DNA of 64,000 nucleotides from DAOUJW01 sp034422115. GTDB taxonomy: Bacteria; Chloroflexota; Dehalococcoidia; Lucifugimonadales; UBA2985. Made by a program: the position numbers and the translations under genes. Where the stretch lies: NCBI GenBank assembly GCA_034422115.1, contig DAOUJW010000015.1:62001-126000 (forward strand), given 5' to 3'. This document shows, piece by piece, positions 43,015-52,375 of this stretch (position 1 is the stretch's first letter; each line of letters begins with the position of its first letter). Under the pieces are notes generated by a model. The model was given only the letters and a program-made list of their open reading frames with translations. It had not been told where the DNA came from and ran no database searches.

Positions 43015-43596
43015 CGCGCGGTCTCCATCCCCGCTCATCCTGAGCCTGTCGAAGGAAATGAGCGGGAGCAACGACGCTCTGGAGACCATTCCTGCGGAGG
43101 CAGGAATCCAGGAGCCTCAGGAATGGTCTGGATGAGCCTACCGTCACTCCCGCGTAGGGAGACCTTTGCACAACTACGGCGTCATCCCGCAGGGAGTACG
43201 CTTTTCGTCATTCCCGCGAAAGCGGGAATCTAATTCCCCCTATTCCGAGTGCCCTAGACCCCTGCTTTCGCAGGGGTGACGAAGAGAGAGGACCTCAACC
43301 ACGGGTTATTCAAAGGTCTCCTTTCACGGGAATGACGAGTAAAGGGACACCCCTTAACCATTCCTGCGGAGGCAGGAATCCAGGGGCCGCGGGGAATGGT
43401 CTGGATGAGCCTACCGTCACTTCCTGCTACGCAGGAGTCCGCGCCCTCACCCACCTGGATTCCCGTTTTCACGGGAATGACGAGTAAAGGGACACCCCTT
43501 AACCATTCCTGCGGAGGCAGGAATCCAGGGGCCGCGGGGAATGGTCTGGATGAGTCTACCGTCACTCCCTGCTACGCAGGAGTCCGCGCCCCCACC
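43015..43596. repeat. 580-bp repeat field: D1, M1 copy 2 (43158-43321) and a 145-bp tandem duplication
   Basis: D1 at about 43030-43066. M1 copy 2 is about 95% identical to copy 1 (25231) and again splits a hairpin (CTCCCGCGTAG before, TTTCACGGGAAT after). From about 43322 a 145-bp unit (TTTCACGGGAATGACGAGTA at its start) is repeated once in tandem to about 43595, each with two P1 hairpins and GGAATGGTCTGGATGAG. No gene. Confidence 0.75.
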
Positions 43597-44460
43597 CTAC
43601 CCCTTGCCCTCAAGACGCTTCAGCTGGAACAGGTACTGATTGGCGTAGCCTGCGTACTCCCCCCACCTCTCCACAGACCACGCGCGGCCGTTTTTGTAGT
43701 TTAGTTTAGCTCCATCCAGGTACCACTCCTCCATAGCCCGGCGTATCCACCGGTCTATGGGGAAGGCGCTCATCTTGTCCAGGGAGAAGAGCAGAATGCA
43801 GTCGGCCACCTTCTCCCCTATGCCGTTCAGGGACATCAGCACAGCCTTGGCTGCGTCGTAGGACTGGCTGCGTAGAGGCGCAAGCTCTATGTCTCCCGCG
43901 GCCACCTTCTGAGCCGCCTCTGCCACGTACTTTGCCCGGAACCCCATCTTCAGCGCCCGCAGGCTCGACTCTCCCGCCTCAACGAGGGTCTCAGGCGTGG
44001 GAAAGGCGTGATGCACGTAACCGTCAAGCTCCAGGGGCTCGCCGTACTCCCGGGCCAGCGCGTTCATCGTCCAGGCGATGCGCGGGATGTTGGAGTTGGC
44101 GGAGCAGATGAAGGACACCAGGCACTCCCAGGGCTCCTGGCGCAGGATGCGCAGCCCCGGGTACCGGTCGATGGAGCCGGCCAGGTGCGGGTCGGCGCCA
44201 ATCGCCGAGCAGATGGCCTCCAGGTCGTCGTCCAGCCGCAGGTAGTCCCGAACCAGCGACTCAACGCGCTCCTGAGAAGGCAGCGAGCTTCGCGCCTCCA
44301 GCCGGGAGCCGTCCTGCCTCAAACCCACCAGGTTGCCCTGAACGACGCCGTATGACCAATCCCCTTGCCGGTGCCAGCGGAAGGCCTGGCCGCTCTCAAG
44401 GGTGACCACCAGGTCAAGGGGTTCTGGGACGTGGAGGGTCAGCGTGTGGCCGCCAGCCAT
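43597..44460 (-). CDS. ogg: 8-oxoguanine DNA glycosylase (OGG1 type)
   Basis: 287-residue bifunctional glycosylase/lyase that removes 8-oxoguanine opposite C. N-terminal OGG_N domain (LVVTLESGQAFRWHRQGDWSYGVVQG) and HhH-GPD domain; LNGIGEKVADCILLFSLDKMSAFPIDRWIRRAM contains the hairpin, the catalytic Lys (GEKVADC) and Asp (PIDRW). Overlaps the end of the dinG-like gene by 22 bp on the same strand. Confidence 0.93.
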   Translation of the reverse strand: MAGGHTLTLHVPEPLDLVVTLESGQAFRWHRQGDWSYGVVQGNLVGLRQDGSRLEARSSLPSQERVESLVRDYLRLDDDLEAICSAIGADPHLAGSIDRYPGLRILRQEPWECLVSFICSANSNIPRIAWTMNALAREYGEPLELDGYVHHAFPTPETLVEAGESSLRALKMGFRAKYVAEAAQKVAAGDIELAPLRSQSYDAAKAVLMSLNGIGEKVADCILLFSLDKMSAFPIDRWIRRAMEEWYLDGAKLNYKNGRAWSVERWGEYAGYANQYLFQLKRLEGKG

Positions 44461-47246
44461 CGCTCCACTTCTCTACGAAGCTCCCGGAGATTGCCCCTGG
44501 ACGTGGTGCACTCCGGTATGGACTCCAGGAACACGCGGCCGTACCGCCGGGATATGATGCGCTGGTCAAGCACTATCACCACTCCCCTGTCCTCCTCGCC
44601 CCGGATGAGCCGACCGAACCCCTGCCGGAAGCGCAGCACCGACTGCGGCACGGCGTACTGGTTGAAGGGGTCCTGGAACAGCTCGGAGCGGGCGGCGAAC
44701 ACCGGCTCCGTCGGCACGTTGAACGGCAATCGGGCGACCACCAGCGCCTTCAGCGCGCCGCCGGGAATGTCCACGCCCTCCCAGAAGCTGGCCGTGCCCA
44801 GCAGCACAGACTTCGGCTCGTTCAGGAAGGCCTCAAGCAGCGCCCGCGGCGTGCCGTCCACGCCCTGTGCCAGCACCCTGTACCCGTCCCGCTCCAGGGT
44901 CTCCCTTATGCCGGAGCGTGCGGCCTGTAGCGAGGCGTGAGACGTGAACAGGCCCATCGTCCGTCCGTCCGCCGCGCGGCAGATGTCCATCAACGCCTGC
45001 TCCAGCGCCCCTCGGTAGCCGCCGTTGGTGGGGTCCGGCATGTCCGGCGGTATGCACAGCAGCACGGACCTGGGGTAATCGAAGGGCGAGTCCACCAGAA
45101 GCTCGTCCACGTCCTCAAGGCCCAGCCGCTCGGTGATGTGCCTAAAGTTGCCCTGGGTGCTCATTGTCGCGCTGGTGAGTACGACCGCCTCCTTCTGCGA
45201 AAAGAGGCGCTCCTGGAGAAGCTCCCCCACCTCCAGGGGCGCGGCGTTCAGGGCTATCTCCCCTGCCCTGCTGTCCTGGGTCATCCAGTAGATGCGGTTG
45301 TCCTCCGGGTGGGCAATGAAGGACATGAGCTTCTCCCGCACGTCGCCGACTGCGCCCGTGGAGGTGGAGACCTCCATCAGCAGGGTATCCAGCCCGGCCA
45401 CCTGGGTCTCGTCCAGCCCGGACAGCCCGACGGCCACCCTCTCCAGGTTCCTGGACAGGTCTGCGAGAGCAAGGTCGGCGTTCTCCCAGGCGACCTCCAA
45501 CTGCGACCAGTCCGGCTGCGCGCGGGAGCCGCGGGTGATCTGCAGAGTAAGCTGGCGGGCGTCTCCCTCCTGCTGGTGATTGGCAAGGAAGCGCCCAAGC
45601 GCGGCCCACAGCTCCCCGACGCGTTCCCTCACGCGGGGCAGAAGCGTCTCGCCCTCGGCTGCAAGGGGTTCCAGCACCTCCGCCCTTGGCGAGGCGAATA
45701 GCTGTCCCAGGGCAGCCCTCACCATGCCGTACAGCCCCCGGTTGCCCTCAAGACGCTCCAGGCGCTGCTCCACCATCCCTTGGGACAGCCTGTACCCGAA
45801 CTGGCGCGTGGCCTCCTCCTCCAGGTGGTGGGCCTCGTCCACAATCAGGTAGTCGTAGTCGGGGATGCTGCCGGCGCCCTCCGCCAGGTCTCTCAGCAGA
45901 AGGGCGTGGTTCACCACAACCACGTCGGCGGCCTCCGCCCTGCTCCGGGCGGCCCTCAGGAAGCAGCCCCGCTCCCGCCAGTCTGGGCACTCGGCGGCGG
46001 ATATGCGGCTCCACTGGGAGGCGTCCCTGGGCGTCATGTTCATCTCCGCCCTGTCGCCCGTGGCCGTGTCCCGGCTCCACACCAGCACCTTGGAGGCCAG
46101 CAGCGCCTCTTCGGGGGTGATGGACGCCTCGCCCCGCAGTTGGCCCCAGCGTCGCAGGCACAGGTAGTTGTCCCTCCCCTTCAGAAGGGCGAAGGAGATG
46201 TCTCGAAGCGACGGCGTCCACCCGCCAAGGGCGTCGCACAGGGTCGGCAGGTCCTTGGATATGAGCTGCTCCTGGAGGTTGATGGTGTTGGTGGACACCA
46301 CGACCCGCGCGCCGTTGGCCTGGGCGAAGAGCGCCGCCGGGAGCAGGTACGCCATCGACTTGCCGACTCCCGTCCCGCCCTCGACCACCAGGTGACGCCC
46401 CTCCTCCAGAGCGACGGCGACGGCGCGGGCCATCTCCACCTGCTGCGGCCGGTAGCGATAGCTGTCCATGACCGAGGCCAGCGGGCCGTCCTTGTCAAAG
46501 AACCCGGCAATGGGATCTTCCTCGTCGTACGTGGCCTTGGGCGCGGCGGGGTGTTCAGCCTGCGCCTGCGGCTCATCGGCGACATCCGGCTCAACGGCCG
46601 GCGGGCTTGCGGCCTGTCGCACCCTTCCCGCCCCCACCATCCTGAGCAGCAGCGCGGCCAGGTCCGTCCCGGCCCTGGAGTGCAGCGAGTAAATTTCGGA
46701 GAGTACCGTATCGTCCAGCTCAAGGGCCACGTCCTTCAGGGCGTCGAACACGCGGAAGGTGACCTCGGCGTCGGGCACGGCGCGGTGAGGCCGTGGGTGC
46801 CTGATGCCCAGGGATGAGGCCAGCGACGCCAGGGAGTACTCCCGCAGCCGGGGCAGGAATATGGAGGCCATCTCCCGGGTGTCGTAGCGGGGGTTGGCCA
46901 GAGGCAGGCCCTTCTTCGCCAGAAACTCTATGTCAAAGGCGATGTTCTGTCCCACTATGGGGCAGTCGCCGATGAAGGACTCCAGGCCGGGCGCAACGGA
47001 GGAGAAGGCGGTGGCGGCGTCCACCTCAGACTGGGTTATGCCGGTCAGCTCGCGGATGAACTGGGACAGCGGCCTGTAGGGGTTCACCAGGGTCTGAAAG
47101 GTGTCCAGGATGCGGTCGCCCTGGAACTTGACGGCGCCCACCTCGATTATCTCGTCGGAGTCGGGGTTGATGCCGGTTGTCTCCAGGTCCAGAGAGACGC
47201 ACGTCTCCTCCGTCTGGGGCAACATGGGGCTAGCGGATTGCGTCAT
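44439..47246 (-). CDS. dinG: DnaQ-DinG fusion: 3'-5' exonuclease and DEAH helicase
   Basis: 935 residues. About 1-185 is a DEDD exonuclease (VSLDLETTGINPDSDEIIEVGAV, HRAVPDAEVT); about 240-935 an XPD/DinG-type superfamily 2 helicase: Walker A GGTGVGKS, DEAH in LIVDEAHHLEEEA, motif VI RFRQGFGRLIRGEEDRG. Cysteines in YLCLRRW, ECPDWRERGCF sit where XPD-type helicases hold an Fe-S cluster, but only three are clear, so cluster binding is uncertain. The Firmicutes-type fused form is known to act as a nuclease. Confidence 0.92.
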   Translation of the reverse strand: MTQSASPMLPQTEETCVSLDLETTGINPDSDEIIEVGAVKFQGDRILDTFQTLVNPYRPLSQFIRELTGITQSEVDAATAFSSVAPGLESFIGDCPIVGQNIAFDIEFLAKKGLPLANPRYDTREMASIFLPRLREYSLASLASSLGIRHPRPHRAVPDAEVTFRVFDALKDVALELDDTVLSEIYSLHSRAGTDLAALLLRMVGAGRVRQAASPPAVEPDVADEPQAQAEHPAAPKATYDEEDPIAGFFDKDGPLASVMDSYRYRPQQVEMARAVAVALEEGRHLVVEGGTGVGKSMAYLLPAALFAQANGARVVVSTNTINLQEQLISKDLPTLCDALGGWTPSLRDISFALLKGRDNYLCLRRWGQLRGEASITPEEALLASKVLVWSRDTATGDRAEMNMTPRDASQWSRISAAECPDWRERGCFLRAARSRAEAADVVVVNHALLLRDLAEGAGSIPDYDYLIVDEAHHLEEEATRQFGYRLSQGMVEQRLERLEGNRGLYGMVRAALGQLFASPRAEVLEPLAAEGETLLPRVRERVGELWAALGRFLANHQQEGDARQLTLQITRGSRAQPDWSQLEVAWENADLALADLSRNLERVAVGLSGLDETQVAGLDTLLMEVSTSTGAVGDVREKLMSFIAHPEDNRIYWMTQDSRAGEIALNAAPLEVGELLQERLFSQKEAVVLTSATMSTQGNFRHITERLGLEDVDELLVDSPFDYPRSVLLCIPPDMPDPTNGGYRGALEQALMDICRAADGRTMGLFTSHASLQAARSGIRETLERDGYRVLAQGVDGTPRALLEAFLNEPKSVLLGTASFWEGVDIPGGALKALVVARLPFNVPTEPVFAARSELFQDPFNQYAVPQSVLRFRQGFGRLIRGEEDRGVVIVLDQRIISRRYGRVFLESIPECTTSRGNLRELRREVERWLAATR

Positions 47247-47354
47247 GGAGTCCGGAGCGCTCGTCTGGGAGGTGCAAGAGGCACGGCCTTTCTGGAGGGG
47301 TCTCCTCGATTTTAGTTGTTTGTAGAAGGGGGCGTCAATTGGAAAAAGTCGGGC

Positions 47355-47546
47355 TTACCGGCTGCGTTTCCACGATATGAAGAACAACGCAGCAATGGCC
47401 GCTATGATGAAGAGATTCCACGGGAAGACGGATGGCGACAGGAGAAAAGTCAGGTTGTTGTAGAAGAACAGGGCCGTGAAGGCCAGCAGAATAGCGAGGA
47501 AGCCGCCGATGAGCACCCACGAAATGACTTTGCCCAGAATTCTCAT
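47355..47546 (-). CDS. Small two-helix membrane protein
   Basis: 63 residues with two hydrophobic segments (VISWVLIGGFLAILLAFTALFFY and WNLFIIAAIAALFFISW) and a basic end (KRSR). The double-helix layout matches lipopolysaccharide-assembly LapA-type and similar small proteins, but no family can be claimed. Single gene on the reverse strand, 108 bp upstream of the dinG start. Confidence 0.6.
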   Translation of the reverse strand: MRILGKVISWVLIGGFLAILLAFTALFFYNNLTFLLSPSVFPWNLFIIAAIAALFFISWKRSR

Positions 47547-48091
47547 AGCAGACCCAAGTATACAGAAGCGGCGGCTTACAGGCTACCTATCCCTTAGGCC
47601 GGTATTCTCTATATGTGTTGGTGTTCCTTAGCGGCATAACAGACATGTACTGATACGCCTTGTTGCCCGCTCACCCTGAGCCTGTCGAAGGGTGTGAGCG
47701 GGAGCCTCGAGGCTGTTCTATGCCCGCTCAAATGGTTCGACAGGCTCACCATGAGCGGGCATGATATGGCACTCCCTGGGGGCATTGGCAATACCAACAA
47801 GCCCCGAAAATACCCTTAGGCCGTTATTCCCCACTAGTTTTAGGAAACCTCTGAACAAGTTATAACAAAGACTATTCCGCCTAATGACACCTTTACGACC
47901 ATTCCTGCGTAGGCAGGAATCCAGGAGGGGCGGAATGTGGACTCCCGCCTTCGGGGAGTGGATTAGACTTATTCAGGCCATCCTTAGTGTGCCAACGTCA
48001 GTTAGCATACCCCTTCCCGCTCATAGCCTGCCCCGTACTTGATACGGGGGTGAGCGGCTTTGACTGCTAACACCAACACTCCGGAAATCCC
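47547..48091. repeat. 545-bp gap with MITE-like M3 copy 3 (47601-47813), M2 copy 3 (47838-47984) and D1 repeats
   Basis: M3: left GGTATTCTCTATATGTGTTG, right ACCAACAAGCCCCGAAAATACC, with two D1 hairpins within. CCCTTAGGCCG occurs directly on both sides (47591 and 47813), a possible target duplication. M2 follows: AGGAAACCTCTGAACAAGT to GACTTATTCAGGCCATCCTTA. A D1 variant lies at 48016-48058. No gene. Confidence 0.7.
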
Positions 48092-48943
48092 TTACGAGCC
48101 GTCAACGGTGCGGGCAACGTAAGGCTCGTAGCCGACGGCCCTCAGCCTCTCCGCCAGGGACAGCGCTTCGCCCTCGGAGCCGCACAGGGCGTACAGCGTG
48201 GGGCCGCTGCCGGACAGGTGCGCCGATCCCGCCCCGGCCTCGTGCAGGGCGCGGCGGTGCGCCTCAAGGCTTGGGAAGACCTGGGTTGCGACGGCCTCGA
48301 ACACGTTGAAGAGCAGCTTGGCGTCGGGCCGTTCGCCTCTCTCTATGCACGCGGCCAGCCGCGCGGAGGCCGAGCCATCCGTGTAGTGGGACGGCTCCAG
48401 GCTGCGGTACAGGGTGGCGGTCTTTGTGTGAACGTCATCCGGGGGAACCAGCAGCGCCATGTGAGTCGTCGGCATGGATGGAAGGGGGCGCACCACCTCT
48501 CCCCTGCCCTCCATCATCGCCGTGCCGCCCGTAAGAAAGAAGGGCACGTCTGAGCCGAGGGCGGCGGCCAGGGGCAGCAGGTCGTCGTGGCTAAGGCGCA
48601 GTTCCCAAAGCTTGCTCAGGGCCTTCAGCGTGGCTGCGGCGTCGCTGCTGCCGCCGCCCAGGCCCGCGGCCATCGGGATTGACTTGTCCAGGTGTATCTC
48701 CGCGCCCCCAGGGTATCCGGTGCGCTCCTTGAGGAGCGCGGCCGCCCTGAGCGCCAGGTTGTCCGGCGTCTCCAGTGACGGCTCGCTGCACCGCAGGGTA
48801 AGCTGGTCAGAAAGAGCAAAACGAAGCTCGTCGCTCAGGTCTATGGTCTGCACCACCGAGGCGATTTCGTGGAAGCCGTCGTCCCGCCTGGACAGCGCCT
48901 CCAGCGTGAGGTTCACCTTGGCGTACGCCTTGGCCGTCAGCAC
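48092..48943 (-). CDS. ispE: 4-diphosphocytidyl-2-C-methyl-D-erythritol kinase
   Basis: GHMP kinase of the MEP isoprenoid pathway, 283 residues. Motif 1 AYAKVNLTLEALSRRDDGFHEIASV, ATP-binding PMAAGLGGGSSDAAATLKAL, and AHLSGSGPTLYAL near the C-terminus. It overlaps the rsmA 3' end by seven bases; the rsmA-ispE order is common in bacteria. Confidence 0.96.
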   Translation of the reverse strand: MLTAKAYAKVNLTLEALSRRDDGFHEIASVVQTIDLSDELRFALSDQLTLRCSEPSLETPDNLALRAAALLKERTGYPGGAEIHLDKSIPMAAGLGGGSSDAAATLKALSKLWELRLSHDDLLPLAAALGSDVPFFLTGGTAMMEGRGEVVRPLPSMPTTHMALLVPPDDVHTKTATLYRSLEPSHYTDGSASARLAACIERGERPDAKLLFNVFEAVATQVFPSLEAHRRALHEAGAGSAHLSGSGPTLYALCGSEGEALSLAERLRAVGYEPYVARTVDGS

Positions 48944-49746
48944 AGACCCTGCTCACTGAAGACGGCGTGGATGCGGCCCCACTCCTCCAGGCTCAGCGCC
49001 TCCGCCCTCAGGCTGTAGTCAATGCCCGCCTCCAGCAGAAGCTCCTCGGTTCGCACGCCCGTAAGCTCAAAGGCGCGGCCAAGGGAGTTCCGCAGCTGCT
49101 TGCGAGGGCCGCTGAACCCGGCCCTGACCACCCGAAAGAAAGACTCCGTATCCTCAAGCGCCAGCGCCGGCTTGGGGTACACGTCAATCCTGACAATGGC
49201 CGAGGTCACCTTTGGGGGCGGGTTGAATGAGCCGGGCCTGATGTAGCCCATGATGCGGGGGCTACCGTAGAGCTGCACGCCCACGGACAGCAGCTTCATC
49301 TTGCCCGGCACAGCCGTCATGGATTGGGCCACCTCCCTCTGCACCGTGACCACCATGAGAGAGGGCGGCCGTTTGCTCTCCAGGAACCGCCTGACGATGG
49401 GGGTGGCGGCGTAGTACGGCAGGTTGGCCACAACCTTGTACGGAGCGTCAACCTCAGCCAGGTCCCACTCCCGGGCGTCGGCGTGAACGATCTCGACGTT
49501 GGGGAGGCCGCCAAGGTCGTGGCTGAGGCGGGCTGCCAGGTGGTTGTCAAGCTCGACGGCGATTACCCTTGCCCCCGTCTCGGCCAGCAGCTTTGTGAGC
49601 AGCCCCGTGCCCGGCCCCACCTCCACCACCACGTCGGTTGGCCGTATGTCCGCGGCCGCGAGCACGCGGCGCAAGGCCCCCTGGTCGACGAGGAAGTTCT
49701 GGCCCAGGGACTTCCTGGGCGCTCGATGGGCAGGCTCCCACTCCAT
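48937..49746 (-). CDS. rsmA: 16S rRNA (adenine(1518)-N6/adenine(1519)-N6)-dimethyltransferase
   Basis: KsgA, dimethylates two adenines near the 3' end of 16S rRNA. 269 residues from ATG 49746: APRKSLGQNFLVD, SAM motif VVEVGPGTGLLTKLLA, and catalytic NLPYYAATPI. The frame is open to 49836, but that stretch runs into the end of the SRP RNA gene, so the ATG at 49746 is preferred. It lies about 60 bp downstream of the SRP RNA on the same strand. Confidence 0.95.
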   Translation of the reverse strand: MEWEPAHRAPRKSLGQNFLVDQGALRRVLAAADIRPTDVVVEVGPGTGLLTKLLAETGARVIAVELDNHLAARLSHDLGGLPNVEIVHADAREWDLAEVDAPYKVVANLPYYAATPIVRRFLESKRPPSLMVVTVQREVAQSMTAVPGKMKLLSVGVQLYGSPRIMGYIRPGSFNPPPKVTSAIVRIDVYPKPALALEDTESFFRVVRAGFSGPRKQLRNSLGRAFELTGVRTEELLLEAGIDYSLRAEALSLEEWGRIHAVFSEQGLC

Positions 49747-49805
49747 GACCGCGTTGTGAGTCAAGACAGCGTACTCCGTTGGCACAGCCAGTCGACAAAA
49801 AAGAA

Positions 49806-50069
49806 GCCGTGCACCCTCCTTTGACCGGATACCCAAGACATGCCCCGCCGAGGGACTCGAGCCAGGCTTCCCTGGAGCACCCGTAAGCTTCCGCTTACCG
49901 CTGCTTCCTTCCGGACCTGACGGGGTTCACGGGCTTCCGCCGCCCAGGACCCAGCTCTCTGCATCCACTCGAAGGGTAGTGGCCTTGGATTCAGGCCTGG
50001 GGAGGGAGTTCCACCCCGCTGTAGCGGATTGCGGGTGCAGGGCACCGCTAGCTCCCCGTGTAGCACGGC
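49806..50069 (-). ncRNA. ffs: Signal recognition particle RNA, large bacterial form
   Basis: The reverse strand holds the SRP core GTCAGGTCCGGAAGGAAGCA around 49895-49920, the invariant domain IV that binds Ffh. The 5' part (GCCGTGCTACACGGGGAG, then AGCGGTGCCCTGCACCCGCA) matches the Alu domain of long bacterial SRP RNAs such as B. subtilis scRNA. The first seven bases, GCCGTGC (50069-50063), are complementary to GCACGGC at 49812-49806, closing helix 5; this defines a transcript of about 264 nt. Ends may be a few bases longer. Confidence 0.93.
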
Positions 50070-50131
50070 CTCTGGTAAATCCTAGAGCAGCGATATGGAT
50101 GTGTCAACGCGTGGGTTGCCAGCTCCGCACT

Positions 50132-50260
50132 CTACGGCGCCCCGAAGCCCATCTCAATAATGTCGTCGTTTCTGGGCACGTAGGACACAATGTCAAGTAT
50201 CCTGATGCCGTTCACCCGCAGGAACACCTCGCCGGCGCCACCGTCCGGACACTCGTCAGA
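50132..50260 (-). pseudogene. Truncated copy of the 3' end of the gene at 51730-52269
   Basis: Reads DECPDGGAGEVFLRVNGIRI, LDIVSYVPRNDDIIEMGFGAP, stop at 50132, closely matching the C-terminus of the 179-residue protein at 51730. Only about 40 codons remain, with no start. It lies beyond the lipoprotein gene 50366-51571, so the two copies of this gene end bracket that gene. The protein-level match makes a chance likeness very unlikely. Confidence 0.8.
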
Positions 50261-50306
50261 TATTCGAAGGACTATAGGCGTTACGGAAGGGCCAATCACC
50301 TATCGT

Positions 50307-50329
50307 CGCGGCTTTGGTACAAAGCCGCG
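50307..50329. terminator. Perfect GC-rich hairpin, possible terminator
   Basis: CGCGGCTTTG, GTA, CAAAGCCGCG: a 10-bp perfect stem with a 3-nt loop, about 40 bp past the end of the lipoprotein gene. No T-tract follows on either strand, so a terminator role is uncertain. Confidence 0.4.
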
Positions 50330-50365
50330 GTTGATTCAAAACCCTAGGGGAGCATTGGTCAAGTC

Positions 50366-51571
50366 TCACGACCACCCGCACGCATCGTCACTCAACTCAA
50401 CTCCCGGCGGCCACGGGACGAACTCGGCTATCTGGCCGCTCTTAGCGGTGAACACGGCCTGGTCCTCCCGCACCAGCGCCATGACACCCTTGGTTGTGGG
50501 GTTATCCCACTCCGTCGGCAGGTTGCCGTTGCCATCATCGAGGGACGGGGCAGCTATCCAGAACCGTCCATCAAACAGCGCGCAGTTGGCAAAGACCTCG
50601 TAGGGGTATTTCTTACCAATCTCCGCCTTGGGATAGGGTGGTGGGGGCTGCGCGGGAGTGGGAGTGCCGGAGGCATAGGCTCCGACCTCGTTGTAATAAT
50701 CACGTAGCCGGTACACGTCAGTGACCAGCATGGGCAGGCTGGCGTCTGCACCGATGCGACCCTGGTACTCGGTTACGCGCTCCTGGTGGGCTTTGGTCAC
50801 CTCCTTCGTTAACGCGGGCAACTCCATTACCAGCTTAAGGCGGTGGGTCTGGGCGTCTTCAGGTCTTTGAGACTCCCACAGTTCAATTTCGGGGTGCTCA
50901 ACTATCACCGCTCCGTCCCGCTGTCGCTGCACGTCCCAATAGCCCAAGTGACGCCACACCTCAGATGAGAGGTCCACTGGTGGACCGAAGAACATCACGT
51001 GCTCCCTGCCAGGAAACGCGGCGTTGAGGGGATACTCAAACTGGTTCCTCAACGACTCCATGTACTCCCTCACCTCCTCAGTGCGGGTGTCTCCCGACTC
51101 GAGCCAACTAAGAACCAGAGCCGTGAAGCTGGGTGGACCGGAGCCAACAATGTAGGCATTCGCCCGTACATCCATGTAGCACTTGATGGACCACTCGCTT
51201 GGCGTATCTGACGCATAGCCAAGCTCACCGTGTAGGTAGGCAGGCGGGCGGAATGGGTCTCCGGCAGTGCAGCGCCCCGTACCGGGTAGATACGTGCCGC
51301 GCACCACGAAGTGGGTGACCCAGGCGTGAGCAGGTGAGTCGTCTAACATCTCACGCGCACTCGTAGGGGCGTCGACGCCCCACAACTCAGGGTGCCCTAA
51401 GCTGAAGGAGAATCGCTTCGCATCTGGGTCGCACGGGTCCACTGTTGAGCCGGGTGCCACCGTGCATGGCGGTATCTCCTCCTTTAGGTACTCGTGTTCA
51501 GGAGTCTGGTCGCAGGCAGAAAGGAGCAGGACGGCGACCAGACTGATGATTTTCAAGAAGTGAAAGAACAT
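50366..51571 (-). CDS. Predicted lipoprotein, unknown function
   Basis: 401 residues with lipoprotein signal MFFHFLKIISLVAVLLLSAC. Cysteine-bearing N-terminal part (PPCTVAPGSTVDPCDPD), then a mixed domain (AWVTHFVVRGTYLPGTGRC, GELGYASDTPSEWSIKCYMD) and a C-terminal region (YPYEVFANCALFDGRFWIAAP). No family recognised. It sits alone between two copies of a gene end (50132-50260 and 51730 onward), so it is probably recently acquired. Confidence 0.7.
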   Translation of the reverse strand: MFFHFLKIISLVAVLLLSACDQTPEHEYLKEEIPPCTVAPGSTVDPCDPDAKRFSFSLGHPELWGVDAPTSAREMLDDSPAHAWVTHFVVRGTYLPGTGRCTAGDPFRPPAYLHGELGYASDTPSEWSIKCYMDVRANAYIVGSGPPSFTALVLSWLESGDTRTEEVREYMESLRNQFEYPLNAAFPGREHVMFFGPPVDLSSEVWRHLGYWDVQRQRDGAVIVEHPEIELWESQRPEDAQTHRLKLVMELPALTKEVTKAHQERVTEYQGRIGADASLPMLVTDVYRLRDYYNEVGAYASGTPTPAQPPPPYPKAEIGKKYPYEVFANCALFDGRFWIAAPSLDDGNGNLPTEWDNPTTKGVMALVREDQAVFTAKSGQIAEFVPWPPGVELSDDACGWS

Positions 51572-51729
51572 CCTTAGGCCCCATCGTAGTCGCTGACGTT
51601 CTACAGTGCAAGCACTCCCTGCTGGCTTCTCTGCTTACGAGACCAGTCATTGAATTCTGCCAGCCCCTGCATTCATAGACCTCTTGTGCTTGATCTCGCT
51701 CCAGCGCGCTGTACTCTAACGGCGCCCGG

Positions 51730-52269
51730 CTACTGAACCCCGAACCCCACCTCAATTATGTCGTCGTCTCTAGGCACGTAGGTGGAGATGTCGCTCAGCC
51801 GGATGCCGTTCACCCGCAGGAACACCTCGCCCGTTCCTCCCTCCGGGCACTCGTCATTGTTGGAGTACTCCTCGCCATTGGGCAGCTTTATCCGGTCGTC
51901 GTCCAGCTCGAATCCGACGCTGGCGAAGTAGCGTTGCAGCGTGGCGTTGCGCCCCACGTCCACGGCCGACTGCGGGTGGATGTGGATGCGCCCGTCGCCG
52001 TGGGAGTGCACCTGGCCGGCGGACTCTGCGTCCGTGGGCAGGTCCTCGCCGCAGATGACGACCGTGTACGGCGCGTGCCAGTGGTCGCCTATCTGGGGAT
52101 ACCGCTGACCGCTGCCGTCGTCGCCGGAGGATGCCCATATCAGGAAGCCCAGGAACAGCAGCAGAATCATCATTGACCCGCCGATGCCGAGCCACATCTT
52201 TCGGGTGAACTTGCGTACTCGACGCTCCCCCCTACGGCGTTCTACTCTACCTTGACCGCGCATTGCCAT
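51730..52269 (-). CDS. Membrane-anchored protein with a His-rich motif, unknown function
   Basis: 179 residues: basic head (RVERRRGERRVRKFTRK), membrane helix about 26-46 (LGIGGSMMILLLFLGFLIWA), then an outer domain with HWHAPYTVVICGE and VHSHGDGRIHIHP, a dense set of His that could bind a metal, and a C-terminal VFLRVNGIRLSDISTYVPRDDDIIEVGFG. The layout mirrors the DUF3105 protein at 42110, though the domain differs. Family not recognised. Its 3' end is duplicated at 50132. Confidence 0.65.
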   Translation of the reverse strand: MAMRGQGRVERRRGERRVRKFTRKMWLGIGGSMMILLLFLGFLIWASSGDDGSGQRYPQIGDHWHAPYTVVICGEDLPTDAESAGQVHSHGDGRIHIHPQSAVDVGRNATLQRYFASVGFELDDDRIKLPNGEEYSNNDECPEGGTGEVFLRVNGIRLSDISTYVPRDDDIIEVGFGVQ

Positions 52270-52375
52270 GTGTTTGACCTCTGTTTCTTATGGTAACTTC
52301 CGTGACCGGAACCTGTACAGATTTTTGTCGATGTTTCCCAAGCAGAGCTTGAGATTTGGAGTATAATTACCTAAA

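Noticed and set aside
43015..43596. CRISPR-like regular repeats
   Set aside because: Units are palindromic REP/MITE-type sequences shared with many other gaps, spacing is uneven, spacers are themselves repeats, and no cas gene is present.
49747..49836. Longer rsmA start
   Set aside because: It would run into the 3' end of the SRP RNA gene and adds residues not seen in the family.
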